From an uncultured Prevotellaceae bacterium (GTDB taxonomy: Bacteria; Bacteroidota; Bacteroidia; Bacteroidales; Bacteroidaceae), in NCBI GenBank assembly GCA_900321425.1, contig ONWA01000002.1, forward strand, positions 1 through 64,000: a DNA stretch of 64,000 bases, read 5' to 3'. The notes beneath the pieces are model-generated. The model did no database searches. It had not been told where the DNA came from and was given only the letters and a program-made list of their open reading frames with translations. Both the position numbers and the translations under genes were made by a program. Position 1 is the first letter of the stretch. Every line of letters starts with the position of its first letter. Below are positions 16,161 to 26,021 of this stretch, one piece after another.

Positions 16161-18227
16161 TTATCCTACTTGGCTGCCTGGCTTCACCTCCTTGGTGGTG
16201 GTGACTACGCTGAGGCTCTCGTCGGCATCGACGGCAGAGAGAATCATACCTTGACTCTCGATGCCCATCATGGTGCGTGGGGCGAAGTTAGCCACAAAAA
16301 GGATGCGCTTGCCTACCAGCTCCTCAGGATTCTCATAGAACTGGGCGATGCCAGAGAGGATGGTGCGAGGAGTGCCTGTGCCATCGTCGATGGTGAACTG
16401 CAGGAGCTTCTTCGACTTCTTCACCTTCTCGCAAGCCTTGATGAGACCTACGCGAATGTCGAGCTTCTCGAAGTCCTCGAACGAACAGGTATCTTTGATA
16501 GGTGCTGCCTGATAAGCGGCTGCGGCATTGGCTTTCTTCGTAGCCTCGAGCTTGTCGAGCTGACGCTGAATCACCTCGTCCTCAATCTTCTCGAAGAGCA
16601 GCGCAGGCTCACCCAACTGGTGACCAGCCTTCAGCAGGTCGGTGCTGCCTAACTGTTCCCACTCGAAGCTTTCGATGTTAAGCATCTCACGAAGCTTCTT
16701 GCTGCTGAACGGCAGGAACGGCTCGAAGGCAATAGCGAGGTTGGCGGTGAGCTGCAAGCAGATATTCAGGATGGTTTCGCAACGTTTAGGGTCAGTACGC
16801 CAAACTTTCCAAGGCTCGCACTCCGTGATGTAACGGTTGCCGATACGGGCGAGGTTCATCGCCTCGAACTGGGCATCGCGGAACTTAAACTGCTCCAGCA
16901 GCGCCTCTACCTTCGCCTTTACGTCCTTGAACTCCTCCAAGGCCTGCTTGTCGACCTCCTGCAGCTCGCCACAGGCAGGAACGACACCATTCCAGTATTT
17001 CTTGGTGAGCTGGAGGGCACGGTTCACGAAGTTGCCATAAACGGCTACCAGCTCATTGTTGTTACGATCCTGGAAGTCTTTCCAGGTGAAGTTGTTGTCC
17101 TTGGTCTCAGGGGCATTGGCGGTGAGCACATATCTTAATACATCCTGCTTGCCTGGCATATCCTCCAAGTACTCGTGGAGCCATACGGCCCAGTTGCGCG
17201 AGGTAGAGATCTTATCGTTCTCGAGATTCAGGAACTCGTTGGCGGGCACGTTATCAGGCATGATGTATCCACCATGCGCCTTCATCATCACAGGGAAGAT
17301 GATGCAGTGGAACACGATATTGTCCTTGCCGATGAAGTGGATGAGACGCGTATCGTCGTCCTGCCACCACTGTTGCCAGGTGCCCCACTTCTCAGGCTCT
17401 CGCTCACACAGCTCCTTGGTGTTGCTGACATAGCCGATAGGGGCGTCGAACCACACATAGAGTACTTTGCCTTCTGCATCCTTCACAGGAACAGGGATAC
17501 CCCAGTCGAGGTCGCGCGTCATCGCACGAGGCTGGAGGTCCATATCCAACCAGCTCTTACACTGGCCGTAGACATTGGGACGCCACTCCTTATGCTCCTC
17601 GAGAATCCACTGCTTCAACCACTCCTGATAGTCGTTCAGGGGCAGATACCAGTTCTTGGTCTTCTTCAGCACAGGCGTGGAACCGCTGATGGTCGACTTG
17701 GGGTTGATGAGCTCCGTAGGCGACAGGTCGCGACCGCACTTCTCACACTGGTCGCCATAGGCACCCTCGTTGTGACAGTAAGGACACTCGCCCGTCACAT
17801 AACGGTCGGCGAGGAACTGCTTCGCCTCCTCGTCGTAGAGCTGTTCGGTAGTCTCCTCCGTCAGCTTACCCTCGTCGTAGAGTTTCTTAAACCACTCCGC
17901 AGCAAACTGATGATGCGTCTTGCTGGTGGTGCGACTGTAGATATCGAAGGAGATGCCGAACTCCTCGAAGGAGTCCTTGATCATCTTGTGATAACGGTCG
18001 ACGACATCCTGAGGGGTGATGCCCTCCTTACGGGCGCGGACGGTGATGGGCACGCCGTGCTCGTCGCTGCCGCCGATGAACATCACGTTGCGCTTCTTCA
18101 GACGGAGGTAGCGCACGTAGATATCGGCAGGAATATACACTCCTGCTAAGTGACCGATGTGCACGCCGCCATTGGCATAGGGCAGGGCAGAGGTCACCGT
18201 ATAACGCTTGTAATTCTTCTGTTCCAT
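16161..18227 (-). CDS. metG: methionyl-tRNA synthetase
   Basis: 688 residues. This class I synthetase charges tRNA-Met. It has the signature HIGH (residues 23-26, in [10 protein letters not shown]), a four-Cys zinc knuckle ([18 protein letters not shown], ~145-162) and a KMSKS-like KISTS (~340). An anticodon-binding helical domain follows. A C-terminal EMAP/Trbp111-type tRNA-binding domain ([24 protein letters not shown]) ends the protein, as in the long form of MetG found in most Bacteroidota. A TACCTTTG promoter box lies 26 bp upstream, so it is probably monocistronic. Confidence 0.97.
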   Translation of the reverse strand: MEQKNYKRYTVTSALPYANGGVHIGHLAGVYIPADIYVRYLRLKKRNVMFIGGSDEHGVPITVRARKEGITPQDVVDRYHKMIKDSFEEFGISFDIYSRTTSKTHHQFAAEWFKKLYDEGKLTEETTEQLYDEEAKQFLADRYVTGECPYCHNEGAYGDQCEKCGRDLSPTELINPKSTISGSTPVLKKTKNWYLPLNDYQEWLKQWILEEHKEWRPNVYGQCKSWLDMDLQPRAMTRDLDWGIPVPVKDAEGKVLYVWFDAPIGYVSNTKELCEREPEKWGTWQQWWQDDDTRLIHFIGKDNIVFHCIIFPVMMKAHGGYIMPDNVPANEFLNLENDKISTSRNWAVWLHEYLEDMPGKQDVLRYVLTANAPETKDNNFTWKDFQDRNNNELVAVYGNFVNRALQLTKKYWNGVVPACGELQEVDKQALEEFKDVKAKVEALLEQFKFRDAQFEAMNLARIGNRYITECEPWKVWRTDPKRCETILNICLQLTANLAIAFEPFLPFSSKKLREMLNIESFEWEQLGSTDLLKAGHQLGEPALLFEKIEDEVIQRQLDKLEATKKANAAAAYQAAPIKDTCSFEDFEKLDIRVGLIKACEKVKKSKKLLQFTIDDGTGTPRTILSGIAQFYENPEELVGKRILFVANFAPRTMMGIESQGMILSAVDADESLSVVTTTKEVKPGSQVG

Positions 18228-18252
18228 TTCTTCCTTTTTAATAATTTGGGTG

Positions 18253-18260
18253 CAAAGGTA
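18253..18260 (-). promoter_or_regulatory. -7 box of metG
   Basis: TACCTTTG on the minus strand, 26 bp upstream of the metG ATG. No clear -33 TTTG; that region lies in the end of the upstream HAD gene. Confidence 0.65.
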
Positions 18261-19013
18261 CTATAAATAGTTGAGAATCTCGCTGAACTGACTGATTTTT
18301 ATCAACCGTTCGTGGTCGAAATCCTCGACGAGCGAAGCCACACCGTTGTTGACAGCATACTGTTCGAGTTGCCAGGTGACGTGGAAGGGGATATGAATAC
18401 CCCAGGCGCCGATGGCGAGGGCAGGGGCGATGTCGCTCTTCAGCGAGTTGCCGATCATCAGCAATTCCGAGGGGTGGATATGCTGATGCTCGCAGAGGGC
18501 ACGAAACTCGCGCTGTGTCTTGTCGGAGGTGATCTCTACATCGTCGAAGAAGGGCAGCAAGCCAGAACGCTTGAGCTTGTTCTCCTGGTCCTGTAACTCA
18601 CCCTTGGTGAAACAGACGAGACGGACGGGTGAAACGCCGTCGTCGGTCGACTCCTCGATGAGGGTGCGTAATTTCTTCAGCGTGGGCTCCACACCGGGCA
18701 ACGGGGTGGCGGGCAGGTGCAACAGTCCTTTGCCTAACATGAGCAGTTCCTCGATGGCGCTGACTGGCATCTCGTGACGACTCACGCGCATGGCGGTCTC
18801 CAATACAGAGAGGGTGAAGGCCTTACAACCGAACCCCAGGTCTTCCATGTTGGCCGACTCGGTCTTGAAGAGCTCTTTGGCTGGCTCATCGCACCAAGGA
18901 CGAAGGAGCTCGTAGAGACGGTTCTCCACCTTCTCGAAGTGCGACTGACAGTCCCACAGGGTGTCGTCGGCATCGAAGGCGATGACTTTTATGTTCCTAA
19001 AAATTCCATTCAT
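18261..19013 (-). CDS. HAD-superfamily hydrolase
   Basis: About 250 residues from ATG 19013 (a frame from 19028 would start inside the promoter). HAD motif I is FDADDTLWD with both catalytic aspartates, motif II is in LVCFTKGE, the motif III lysine lies around TSDKTQREF, and motif IV is in MIGNSLKSDIAPAL. A helical cap lies between motifs I and II. A small-molecule phosphatase is likely; substrate unknown. A TATCTTTG box (19025-19018) lies immediately upstream, so the message would be almost leaderless. Confidence 0.8.
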   Translation of the reverse strand: MNGIFRNIKVIAFDADDTLWDCQSHFEKVENRLYELLRPWCDEPAKELFKTESANMEDLGFGCKAFTLSVLETAMRVSRHEMPVSAIEELLMLGKGLLHLPATPLPGVEPTLKKLRTLIEESTDDGVSPVRLVCFTKGELQDQENKLKRSGLLPFFDDVEITSDKTQREFRALCEHQHIHPSELLMIGNSLKSDIAPALAIGAWGIHIPFHVTWQLEQYAVNNGVASLVEDFDHERLIKISQFSEILNYL

Positions 19014-19017
19014 GGCG

Positions 19018-19046
19018 CAAAGATACAAAAAAATTGATTACCTTTG
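19018..19046. promoter_or_regulatory. divergent promoter pair
   Basis: A minus-strand TATCTTTG (19025-19018) faces the HAD gene and a plus-strand TACCTTTG (19039-19046) faces the LolA-like gene at 19065. The boxes are only 13 bp apart, so the two promoters probably compete. Confidence 0.6.
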
Positions 19047-19064
19047 CACCCAAAATGACGGAAA

Positions 19065-19682
19065 ATGAAGTTAAGAATACTGATATACCTATTGACATTC
19101 TTCTCTGTGACGAGCGTTTCTGCCGAGCAGACACCCAATGAGAAACAGGCTCGTCGCATCTTCGACGAGGCCTATGAGAAAGTGTTTGGACCGCAGGGAT
19201 GCTCGCTGGAATATAAGGTGAATCTCCTCGGACTGTACAAGACGGAAGGTAGTGTGTGGTTCAAGGAGAAGAAACAGAAGTATCTCTCCAAAAACAGTAA
19301 TGGGTGGAACGACGGTGTTACCTCGTATATCGTGAAGAACCGTAAGAAGGTGGTGGAGATTCATCACGCCACCAAGAAGAATAAACACGAGGAGAAGTTT
19401 GAGTTTCATGCCGACAACTACTCCTACCATATCGCCACCGACCCCAAGGGACTGTTGATCACCCTCAAGGCAAAGAAGGGTGTGAAAGGTCCAAAGGAGG
19501 TGAGGGCCATACTCGACAGGACTTCCTATGCGCCTATCCACGTCAAGGCGAAGATTGGGATCATCTGGGCGAATATCGCTGTGTCAAACTTCCACTCTGG
19601 GGATGTGAACGACGAGGTGTTCGTCTTCCCCAGAGCGAAATACAGTCATTTTAAGTTCGTCGACAAGCGAAGCGATGACTAA
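19065..19682 (+). CDS. exported LolA-like protein
   Basis: 205 residues. The signal peptide is MKLRILIYLLTFFSVTSVSA with cleavage before EQTP. The mature part shows the alternating beta pattern of LolA/LolB-like periplasmic proteins (SLEYKVNLLGLYKTEGSVWF, YLSKNSNGWNDG), but I see no further diagnostic residue. A periplasmic lipid- or lipoprotein-handling role is inferred from fold resemblance. The stop overlaps the end of the convergent kinase gene by four bases, with no terminator between them. Confidence 0.6.
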   Translation: MKLRILIYLLTFFSVTSVSAEQTPNEKQARRIFDEAYEKVFGPQGCSLEYKVNLLGLYKTEGSVWFKEKKQKYLSKNSNGWNDGVTSYIVKNRKKVVEIHHATKKNKHEEKFEFHADNYSYHIATDPKGLLITLKAKKGVKGPKEVRAILDRTSYAPIHVKAKIGIIWANIAVSNFHSGDVNDEVFVFPRAKYSHFKFVDKRSDD

Positions 19683-21358
19683 TACTTGAAGCTCGATCCT
19701 CCCACGAACTCACGCATGATACTGGTGGGGGGTATCTCCTTGTCGCTGACAGGGATGAAATAGCGGATAAACTTCAGCAGACGATGGGCCTCGGAGTACT
19801 CAGGACTGTTCTTGGGAATGCTGGTGAGGATGATTTCTGCGTGGGTGCGCAGCACAGCAAACTCGATGTTCAAGGCTGAGTTGAACATCATGTCGGCAGT
19901 CTCCTGATAAGGGAAGATCCACTGGTCCTCAGCATCGCACACATTCTTCCACTGGGCGATCGTCTCACTGGCCGTAAAGATACCTTTGTTGTAGTCGCGG
20001 ATGATGCGACGCAACAAGCGGTTGTCGCGAACGGGTATCCAGTTGTGGTCGTCGAGCGACACGCTGGTGAGGGCGGAGATATAGATCTTGAACTTCAGGG
20101 AGTCGGCAATCTGACTCGTCAACAGAGGGTTCAGGGCGTGGATACCCTCAACGATGAGCACACTGTCGGAGGTCATCTTGAGCTTCTTACCTTTCCACTC
20201 GCGCTCGCCAGTGACGAAATTGTATTCAGGAATCTCTACGCGCTCGCCATTCATCAGACGCAGCAGATGGTCTTCCAACAAACGGTATTCTACCGTCTCG
20301 ATATTATCGAAGTCGTAGTCGCCATTGGGCAACTTTGGCGTGTCTACACGGTTCACGAAATAGTCGTCGGTAGAGAACGAGAGGGGACGCAGACCACAGG
20401 CCAGCAGTTGGATGCTCAGACGTTTGCAGAAGGTGGTCTTGCCTGACGACGACGGTCCTGTGATGAGGACGAGGCGCACAGGATTCTCTTCTTGGTGGAA
20501 CCGGCGATCGATCTCCTCGGCAATCTGTACGATCTTCTTCTCCTGCAAGGCCTCACTCACCTGGATGAGCTCAGAGGCGTGACCCTTCAGGATGGCTTTG
20601 TTCACATCGCCGGCGTTCGACAGGCGCATGATGATGTCCCAATGGGTCTTCTCAGCAAACATCTCGTAGGTCTTGGGCATATCGACCTTCTCCGCCAAGC
20701 GGGTAGGATCGTTCCAGTCGGGCACCCTCAGGAGCATACCGTCGTGATAGGGCTCCAGCGCCCAGACGGTCAGATAGCCGGCAGAAGGCATCAGCGGACC
20801 ATAGTAGTAGTCGGCGGTATCGCCCAAGGTGTAGTAGTCGGAGAAAATCTGACCACTGGTCTCGAGGAGCTTCACCTTATCCGTAAAACCTCGTTCGGAG
20901 AAGACGCGGATAGTTTCCTCGGTGGTGGCCTCATAGCGACGGAAAGGCATATCGAGACGCACAATCTCCTGCATACGCTGGGAGAGTTGGGTGACATCGT
21001 TCTCCGTCAGCAACTCGTTGTTCTTCTTCTTGAAGTTACAGTAGTAGCCACGCGAGATGGTGTGTTCGATGAAGAGTTTCGAACCAGGGAAGATATCCTG
21101 AGTGGCTTTGTAGAGCAGGAAACAGAGCGAGCGCACATAGGCACGGTGACCAGAGCCGGCACGGGCATCCAGAAACTCTACCTCCCTGTTCTGAAAGAGT
21201 CGGAACTTTAGACCTTGGGAGACATTATTGACTTTGGCCGAAACCACGGGGTAGGGCATCTGGAGCTCGTCAGCGAAATCCTGATAGACATCGAGCAGGG
21301 ACGATCCCTCAGGAAAACTCTTGGTGATGCCATTGTTCTTGCAGCGAATCTGGAGCAT
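19679..21358 (-). CDS. uridine kinase-like (TGS/ThrRS-like + PRK) protein
   Basis: 559 residues. The N-terminal ~60 residues resemble a TGS domain and the next ~180 a threonyl-tRNA synthetase editing-like domain (SKLFIEHTISRGYYCNF). The C-terminal ~290 residues form a phosphoribulokinase/uridine kinase domain with the P-loop in ITGPSSSGKTTF, DDYFVNR, and VLIVEGIHALNP. This architecture is a known family of nucleoside kinases in Bacteroidota and Firmicutes; uridine or a related nucleoside is the expected substrate. It ends against the convergent LolA-like gene. Confidence 0.85.
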   Translation of the reverse strand: MLQIRCKNNGITKSFPEGSSLLDVYQDFADELQMPYPVVSAKVNNVSQGLKFRLFQNREVEFLDARAGSGHRAYVRSLCFLLYKATQDIFPGSKLFIEHTISRGYYCNFKKKNNELLTENDVTQLSQRMQEIVRLDMPFRRYEATTEETIRVFSERGFTDKVKLLETSGQIFSDYYTLGDTADYYYGPLMPSAGYLTVWALEPYHDGMLLRVPDWNDPTRLAEKVDMPKTYEMFAEKTHWDIIMRLSNAGDVNKAILKGHASELIQVSEALQEKKIVQIAEEIDRRFHQEENPVRLVLITGPSSSGKTTFCKRLSIQLLACGLRPLSFSTDDYFVNRVDTPKLPNGDYDFDNIETVEYRLLEDHLLRLMNGERVEIPEYNFVTGEREWKGKKLKMTSDSVLIVEGIHALNPLLTSQIADSLKFKIYISALTSVSLDDHNWIPVRDNRLLRRIIRDYNKGIFTASETIAQWKNVCDAEDQWIFPYQETADMMFNSALNIEFAVLRTHAEIILTSIPKNSPEYSEAHRLLKFIRYFIPVSDKEIPPTSIMREFVGGSSFKY

Positions 21359-21369
21359 AATATATGTTG

Positions 21370-22887
21370 TTAGTTGTTATCGATAACTTCTGTGACAGCC
21401 TCGCCGATGCAGGCGTTGGGCTGTTGGATGTGCAGCATCTGACAGACGGTGGGGGCGATATCGGTGATGTGTACCTCACGACTCGTACTGCCGTGCTTCA
21501 CCTTCCAGCCGAAGAACAGCAAGGGGATATGCGCATCGTAGGGGTTCCAGTCGCCGTGGGTGGTGCCGATGGGCGACGACCACTTGCCAAAGGTGTAGTA
21601 CTGAGGATCGCTGACGACAAGGATATCGCCTGAACGACGGTAGTGGTAACCCAGCAGCGCACGCTCGCGGATGATGGGAGGAATGGCCTGTTGGGCCGCC
21701 TTCTCGAAGTCAACAACTGCACTCACATGAGGAAGGGTCTTCAGGTGCTCGATGATACAGTCCTTCACCTGTTGATAGTCGAGCCCCTGATCGGCGATGG
21801 CTTTCTTGTCGAGGAAATAACGGAAGTCTAACTCGTCGGCGATGACAGGCTGACTATTGCCGAACTTCTTCGCAACGGCCTCCTCGCAGGAGTTACGCAT
21901 ATCGGGAGCCTGCCACTTACCGGCGGGGAAACGGTGGTCCTGCATGAACTTATAGTTGTGGGCACCACCATGATCGGCGGTGAGGAACACGAGATAGTTG
22001 CCTTTGCCCACCTGTTCGTCGAGGGTGTTCAACAGTCGGGCCAGGTCCTTGTCGAGCTGTAGGTAGACGGCATCCGTACGCTCACCACGAGTACCATACT
22101 CATGACCGATGACATCGGTCTGGGAATAGCTTACACAGAGCATATCGGTGCTTTCACCCTTGCCCAACTGCTCACCCTTGAGGGCAGCGATGGCCATATC
22201 GGTGATAACGGTGCCACAGAGGGGTGTCATGCCGATATTCTTTCCTGCCTCACGCACCTTGGCGTTGTTGCTGAATACTTTGTTCTGTTGCTTCGCCCAC
22301 TCTGGCAACTCGTTCATATAGAACGTGCTGGTGATGAAGCAGCTGTTCTTGGTGTCGAGCCAATAGGCGGCATTGGCGGAATGACCTGCCGGCAGGATGG
22401 CTGCACGGTCTTTATAAGAGACACCGATGACCTTGGAACGGAAGTCGGTGTGCAGGCGCAACTGGTCGCCAATGGTGGTAGAGAGCAGGTTGCGAGGTGA
22501 CATCTTTCCTGATTTCTGATGGTCGCTGCCTACGGTCTGCACACTGTTATCGTCTGTGCAATAGGTCTTCTTACCGTCGATATAGAAGGTGTTGCCACAG
22601 ATGCCGTGGAAAGCTGGTGTGGTTCCTGTATACACACTGGTATGGCCGATGGCGGTGACGGTGGGGAAATAGTTGATCAGACAATTATTGCAACTGAAGC
22701 CATCGTCGATGAGCCGGCGAAAACCGTCTGTGCCAAACTGACTGTAGTAACGGCTGAGATAGTCCCAGCGCATCTGGTCGACAACGATGCCCACTACCAG
22801 TTTGGGACGTTCACCGAATGTATTCTCTGCCATACTGTTGGCGAAGTATCCTAACGAGAGGATCAATAGTAAAAGGATTTTTTTCAT
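21370..22887 (-). CDS. PafA-like alkaline phosphatase / phosphodiesterase
   Basis: 505 residues with a signal peptide (MKKILLLLILSLGYFANSMA). The alkaline phosphatase superfamily is evident from the metal ligand Asp in GIVVDQMRWDYLS, the catalytic threonine in FPTVTAIGHTSVYTG, and the later metal ligands in SYSQTDVIGHEYG and LTADHGGAHN. A Thr nucleophile is typical of the PafA/NPP branch, which removes phosphate from diverse organic esters in the periplasm. It starts 8 bp after the rmuC stop and is followed 11 bp later by the kinase gene, so these genes may form one operon. Confidence 0.85.
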   Translation of the reverse strand: MKKILLLLILSLGYFANSMAENTFGERPKLVVGIVVDQMRWDYLSRYYSQFGTDGFRRLIDDGFSCNNCLINYFPTVTAIGHTSVYTGTTPAFHGICGNTFYIDGKKTYCTDDNSVQTVGSDHQKSGKMSPRNLLSTTIGDQLRLHTDFRSKVIGVSYKDRAAILPAGHSANAAYWLDTKNSCFITSTFYMNELPEWAKQQNKVFSNNAKVREAGKNIGMTPLCGTVITDMAIAALKGEQLGKGESTDMLCVSYSQTDVIGHEYGTRGERTDAVYLQLDKDLARLLNTLDEQVGKGNYLVFLTADHGGAHNYKFMQDHRFPAGKWQAPDMRNSCEEAVAKKFGNSQPVIADELDFRYFLDKKAIADQGLDYQQVKDCIIEHLKTLPHVSAVVDFEKAAQQAIPPIIRERALLGYHYRRSGDILVVSDPQYYTFGKWSSPIGTTHGDWNPYDAHIPLLFFGWKVKHGSTSREVHITDIAPTVCQMLHIQQPNACIGEAVTEVIDNN

Positions 22888-22895
22888 GATATGTA

Positions 22896-24362
22896 TTATT
22901 GGTTATTTTCTGTTGCCTCTGATGATGCTGATGTCTCTGATGACTCCGATGACAGCATCAGTGTGGGATCGGCATCTATAAACATAGAGTCGTCCATCTC
23001 CGCCAACGATTTCTTTTTCTTGTTCTCTCTGGCACCGGCCTTGAGCAAGTTCTTGGCTGCCGTGATGATGCTCGCTCCGCTGTCGGCGGTGGTGATCTTC
23101 AGTTTGTTGATCTTCTTAATGGTGTCGTTCATGCTCGACTCTACGTCGCTGAAACGGATGCCAAAGTCCTGTACACGGTCGATGACGGCATTGGCGGCAT
23201 CCATCATCGCCTGCTGGTTTTTCAACTGTCGCACTTGTGTCCACATCATCTCCAACACGCGCAGGTTCATGTACATCGTCTGGGGACCGAGGATCATCAC
23301 TCCTTCGTCGTAGGCCTCACGCCAGAGGGAGGAGTCGTTGAGCAGTGCCAGGTTGAGTGCTCCCTCGATGGGCACGTACATGATGGCGAAGTTCAGACGG
23401 TTATAGCCCTCGGGCAGGTACTTGGTATACTCTTTTTTGGCCAGTCGCTTTACCTGTGCCCTGACGCTGTCGATATGGGCTTTGAGGAAGGCACTCTTCT
23501 CAGGGGAGCCGTCCTCGGCATTCATATAGCGTTCGTAGTCGGTCAGCGACATCTTGGAGTCGACCACCACATGACGGTTGTTGGGGAAGTGTAGGATGAA
23601 ATCGGGGATGAGACCCTTGCCGTCATCACCTTTCAGTCCCTTGCCATCTTTGTCGCGCAGCGTCTCTTGCGTATCAAACTGCTCACCCTCTTTCAGTTCC
23701 AGGTCCTCCAGCAGTTGCTTGAGTTTCAGTTCACCGAAGTTACCCTGTATCTTCACCTCTCCTGTCAAGGCGCGTGTCAGTCGGTCGGCGGTTTCTCCGA
23801 TAGCCGCACTCTTCTGCATATTGATCTTGATAGTCTCATCCAGTCGGGTGAGCGCCTCCGTCTGTTGCTCCTTGCTCTTGTCGAGAGCTTCCTGCATATC
23901 TTTCAGACTCTTCTGTAGGGGGTCGATAATCTTCGATACCTGTTCTTTGTTCTGGGTGCCCAACTCCTCCTGACGTATCTTGAGTACCCTCTCGGAGGTG
24001 GTCTGCATCTGTTCCCTGATAAGGTCGAGCTGACTCTTCACCTGTTCCTCGTTCATCTTTCTCAGCATGGCGAGCTGTCCTTCGTGGGCTTCCTTCGTCT
24101 GCTTGAGTTGTTGTTCGAACGATGCCTTCAAATCGGCTGTCTGCTGTTCGAATGAGGCTTTCAGGTCGGCGGTTTGTTTTTCGTACGAACCTTTCTGGTC
24201 GGCTATCTGCTGTTCGTAGTTGCGTTTGGTCTCTTCCAACTGTTTCGCGCTGCGTTCTGTCTCCGTCTGAAGAGCTTTCTCGGCTTCAGACTTCCGTGCA
24301 TACAGGTATCCCAGGACAGTCATGACGACGGCGACAGCGATTCCTATGAAAAGATAGACCAT
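22896..24362 (-). CDS. rmuC: RmuC-family DNA recombination protein
   Basis: About 488 residues from ATG 24362 (MVYLFIGIAVAVVMTVLGYL, a membrane anchor). A TTG 15 codons upstream falls in the -7 box and is rejected. A long coiled coil (~30-175) contains three near-identical heptads (EQQTADLKASFEQQ). The RmuC nuclease-like core follows (IQGNFGELKLKQLLEDLELK, then DFILHFPNNRHVVVDSKMSL) with its PD-(D/E)xK-like Asp, Asp-Ser-Lys pattern. RmuC limits inversions at short inverted repeats and has anti-phage roles in some bacteria. Confidence 0.9.
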   Translation of the reverse strand: MVYLFIGIAVAVVMTVLGYLYARKSEAEKALQTETERSAKQLEETKRNYEQQIADQKGSYEKQTADLKASFEQQTADLKASFEQQLKQTKEAHEGQLAMLRKMNEEQVKSQLDLIREQMQTTSERVLKIRQEELGTQNKEQVSKIIDPLQKSLKDMQEALDKSKEQQTEALTRLDETIKINMQKSAAIGETADRLTRALTGEVKIQGNFGELKLKQLLEDLELKEGEQFDTQETLRDKDGKGLKGDDGKGLIPDFILHFPNNRHVVVDSKMSLTDYERYMNAEDGSPEKSAFLKAHIDSVRAQVKRLAKKEYTKYLPEGYNRLNFAIMYVPIEGALNLALLNDSSLWREAYDEGVMILGPQTMYMNLRVLEMMWTQVRQLKNQQAMMDAANAVIDRVQDFGIRFSDVESSMNDTIKKINKLKITTADSGASIITAAKNLLKAGARENKKKKSLAEMDDSMFIDADPTLMLSSESSETSASSEATENNQ

Positions 24363-24404
24363 GTGTTTGTTGAGTTTATTTATAGATTGTTCAATATTAT
24401 CTTG

Positions 24405-24412
24405 CAAATATA
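24405..24412 (-). promoter_or_regulatory. -7 box of rmuC
   Basis: TATATTTG on the minus strand, 42 bp upstream of the ATG at 24362. It overlaps a candidate TTG start, which helps to decide the start. Confidence 0.6.
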
Positions 24413-24414
24413 CA

Positions 24415-24453
24415 AAAAGTTCCCAGAAGAGGATGTACCTTCAGGGAACTTTT
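24415..24453 (-). terminator. yifB terminator
   Basis: AAAAGTTCCC (24415-24424) and GGGAACTTTT (24444-24453) form a 10-bp stem with a T-tract on the minus-strand 3' side. Confidence 0.85.
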
Positions 24454-24469
24454 CAGTAACTTTAACGCA

Positions 24470-26017
24470 TTAGCAGCCTCGTTCTGCCCAGTCGCCACGA
24501 TCCAGATTACGGTAGCCGATGGCTTCGGCGATATGAACAGACTCCACTTTCTCCGAGCCGGCAAGGTCGGCGATGGTGCGTGCCACCTTGAGGATACGAC
24601 TATAGGCTCGGGCAGAGAGCTTCAGACGCTCCATCGCCATGCGGAGCATATCGAGACTGGCGGTATCTGGTTCTGCAAACTCATGGAGCATCCGTTCCGT
24701 CATCATCGCATTGCAATGGATGCCTTTGTAGGGCTTGAAGCGCTCTTCCTGTCGTTTGCGGGCGGCAATCACACGTTCACGAATCTGCTCACTGGGTTCG
24801 CCGGGCTGCATCTGTGACAGTTCGGAGAAGGGCACCGCCTGTATCTCGCAATGGATATCGATACGGTCAAGAAGAGGACCGCTGATCTTCGAGAGATAAC
24901 GACTGATTTGTCCTGGGGTACAGGTACAGGTATGCAGCGGATCGCCATAATAGCCGCAGGGACAGGGGTTCATCGAGGCCACAAGCATCAGTGAACAAGG
25001 GTATTCCACTGTGTACAGGGCTCTGGTAATCGTGATTTTCCGATCTTCCAATGGTTGACGGAGAATCTCCAGTGTGGCTCGATTGAACTCTGTCAACTCA
25101 TCGAGGAAGAGAACTCCATTATGTGCCAACGATACTTCGCCCGGCATCGCCTTATTGGAACCGCCTGCCAGACCTACTTGTGAGATGGTGTGATGAGGGG
25201 CACGGAAGGGACGCTGGAAGATGAGCGACATATCCTTTCCTAATTTTCCTGCCACACTGTGTATCTGAGTGGTCTCCAGACTCTCTGCCAGCGACAGGGG
25301 AGGGAGGATGCTCGGCAGACGCTTGGCCATCATGGACTTTCCACTGCCTGGAGGACCTATCATAATCAGGTTATGTCCACCTGCCGCGGCAACCTCAAGG
25401 GCACGTTTCACACTCTCTTGTCCTTTCACGTCGGCGAAGTCGTAGTCGAAATGATACTGGTGTTCGAAGAACTCCTTACGCGTGTCGATGATGGTAGGCT
25501 GATAGTCTAAGGAACCATTGAAGAAGTTGATGACATCTACGAGAGAGTCCATGCCATAGACTTGCAGGTTGTTGACAACGGCGGCCTCGCGCACATTCTG
25601 TCTGGGGACAATCAGTCCTTTGAATTTGTCTGCCCGTGCCTTGATGGCGATAGGTAGGGCGCCACGAATGGGTTGCAGACTGCCGTCGAGTCCGACTTCC
25701 CCCACGATCATATAGTCGCTGAGCTGACCGTCGGCTATTTTCCCGTTGGCTGCGAGAATACCGATGGCTAACGGTAGGTCATAACTGCTTCCTTCCTTCT
25801 TGACATCAGCAGGCGCCATATTGATGGTGATGTCGGCAACAGGGAAGCGATAGCCAATATTGGCTAAGGCAGAGCGAATACGATCGTGACTTTCCTTGAC
25901 GGCTGTGTCGGCCAGTCCAGTCAGGTGGAACATAACACCTTGTGTCATGCTGACTTCAATCGTGACAGTAATGGCCTCCAAGCCCATTACTGCCGCACAG
26001 TAGGTTTTGACTAACAT
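24470..26017 (-). CDS. YifB/ComM-family Mg-chelatase-like AAA+ ATPase
   Basis: 515 residues. An N-terminal Lon-protease-like fold domain (MLVKTYCAAVMGLEAITVTI) is followed by an AAA+ module with Walker A in IMIGPPGSGKSMMAKRLP and Walker B in NGVLFLDELTEF, a four-Cys zinc insert (MNPCPCGYYGDPLHTCTCTP) and the C-terminal Mg-chelatase domain (LSARAYSRILKVARTIADL). ComM, the characterised relative, is a branch-migration helicase that promotes recombination of incoming DNA. It starts 4 bp after the upstream lipoprotein gene, so the two are cotranscribed. Confidence 0.9.
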   Translation of the reverse strand: MLVKTYCAAVMGLEAITVTIEVSMTQGVMFHLTGLADTAVKESHDRIRSALANIGYRFPVADITINMAPADVKKEGSSYDLPLAIGILAANGKIADGQLSDYMIVGEVGLDGSLQPIRGALPIAIKARADKFKGLIVPRQNVREAAVVNNLQVYGMDSLVDVINFFNGSLDYQPTIIDTRKEFFEHQYHFDYDFADVKGQESVKRALEVAAAGGHNLIMIGPPGSGKSMMAKRLPSILPPLSLAESLETTQIHSVAGKLGKDMSLIFQRPFRAPHHTISQVGLAGGSNKAMPGEVSLAHNGVLFLDELTEFNRATLEILRQPLEDRKITITRALYTVEYPCSLMLVASMNPCPCGYYGDPLHTCTCTPGQISRYLSKISGPLLDRIDIHCEIQAVPFSELSQMQPGEPSEQIRERVIAARKRQEERFKPYKGIHCNAMMTERMLHEFAEPDTASLDMLRMAMERLKLSARAYSRILKVARTIADLAGSEKVESVHIAEAIGYRNLDRGDWAERGC

Positions 26018-26021
26018 GTTT

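Noticed and set aside
17175..18149. 324-codon plus-strand frame inside metG
   Set aside because: It is a shadow of metG on the other strand; Val/Leu/Arg/His-rich, with no family resemblance.
20492..21211. 239-codon plus-strand frame inside the uridine-kinase-like gene
   Set aside because: Antisense shadow of a clear kinase gene.
24363..24407. TTG start of rmuC 15 codons upstream
   Set aside because: The TTG lies in the -7 box TATATTTG, so it would not be transcribed; ATG 24362 starts a membrane anchor as in RmuC.
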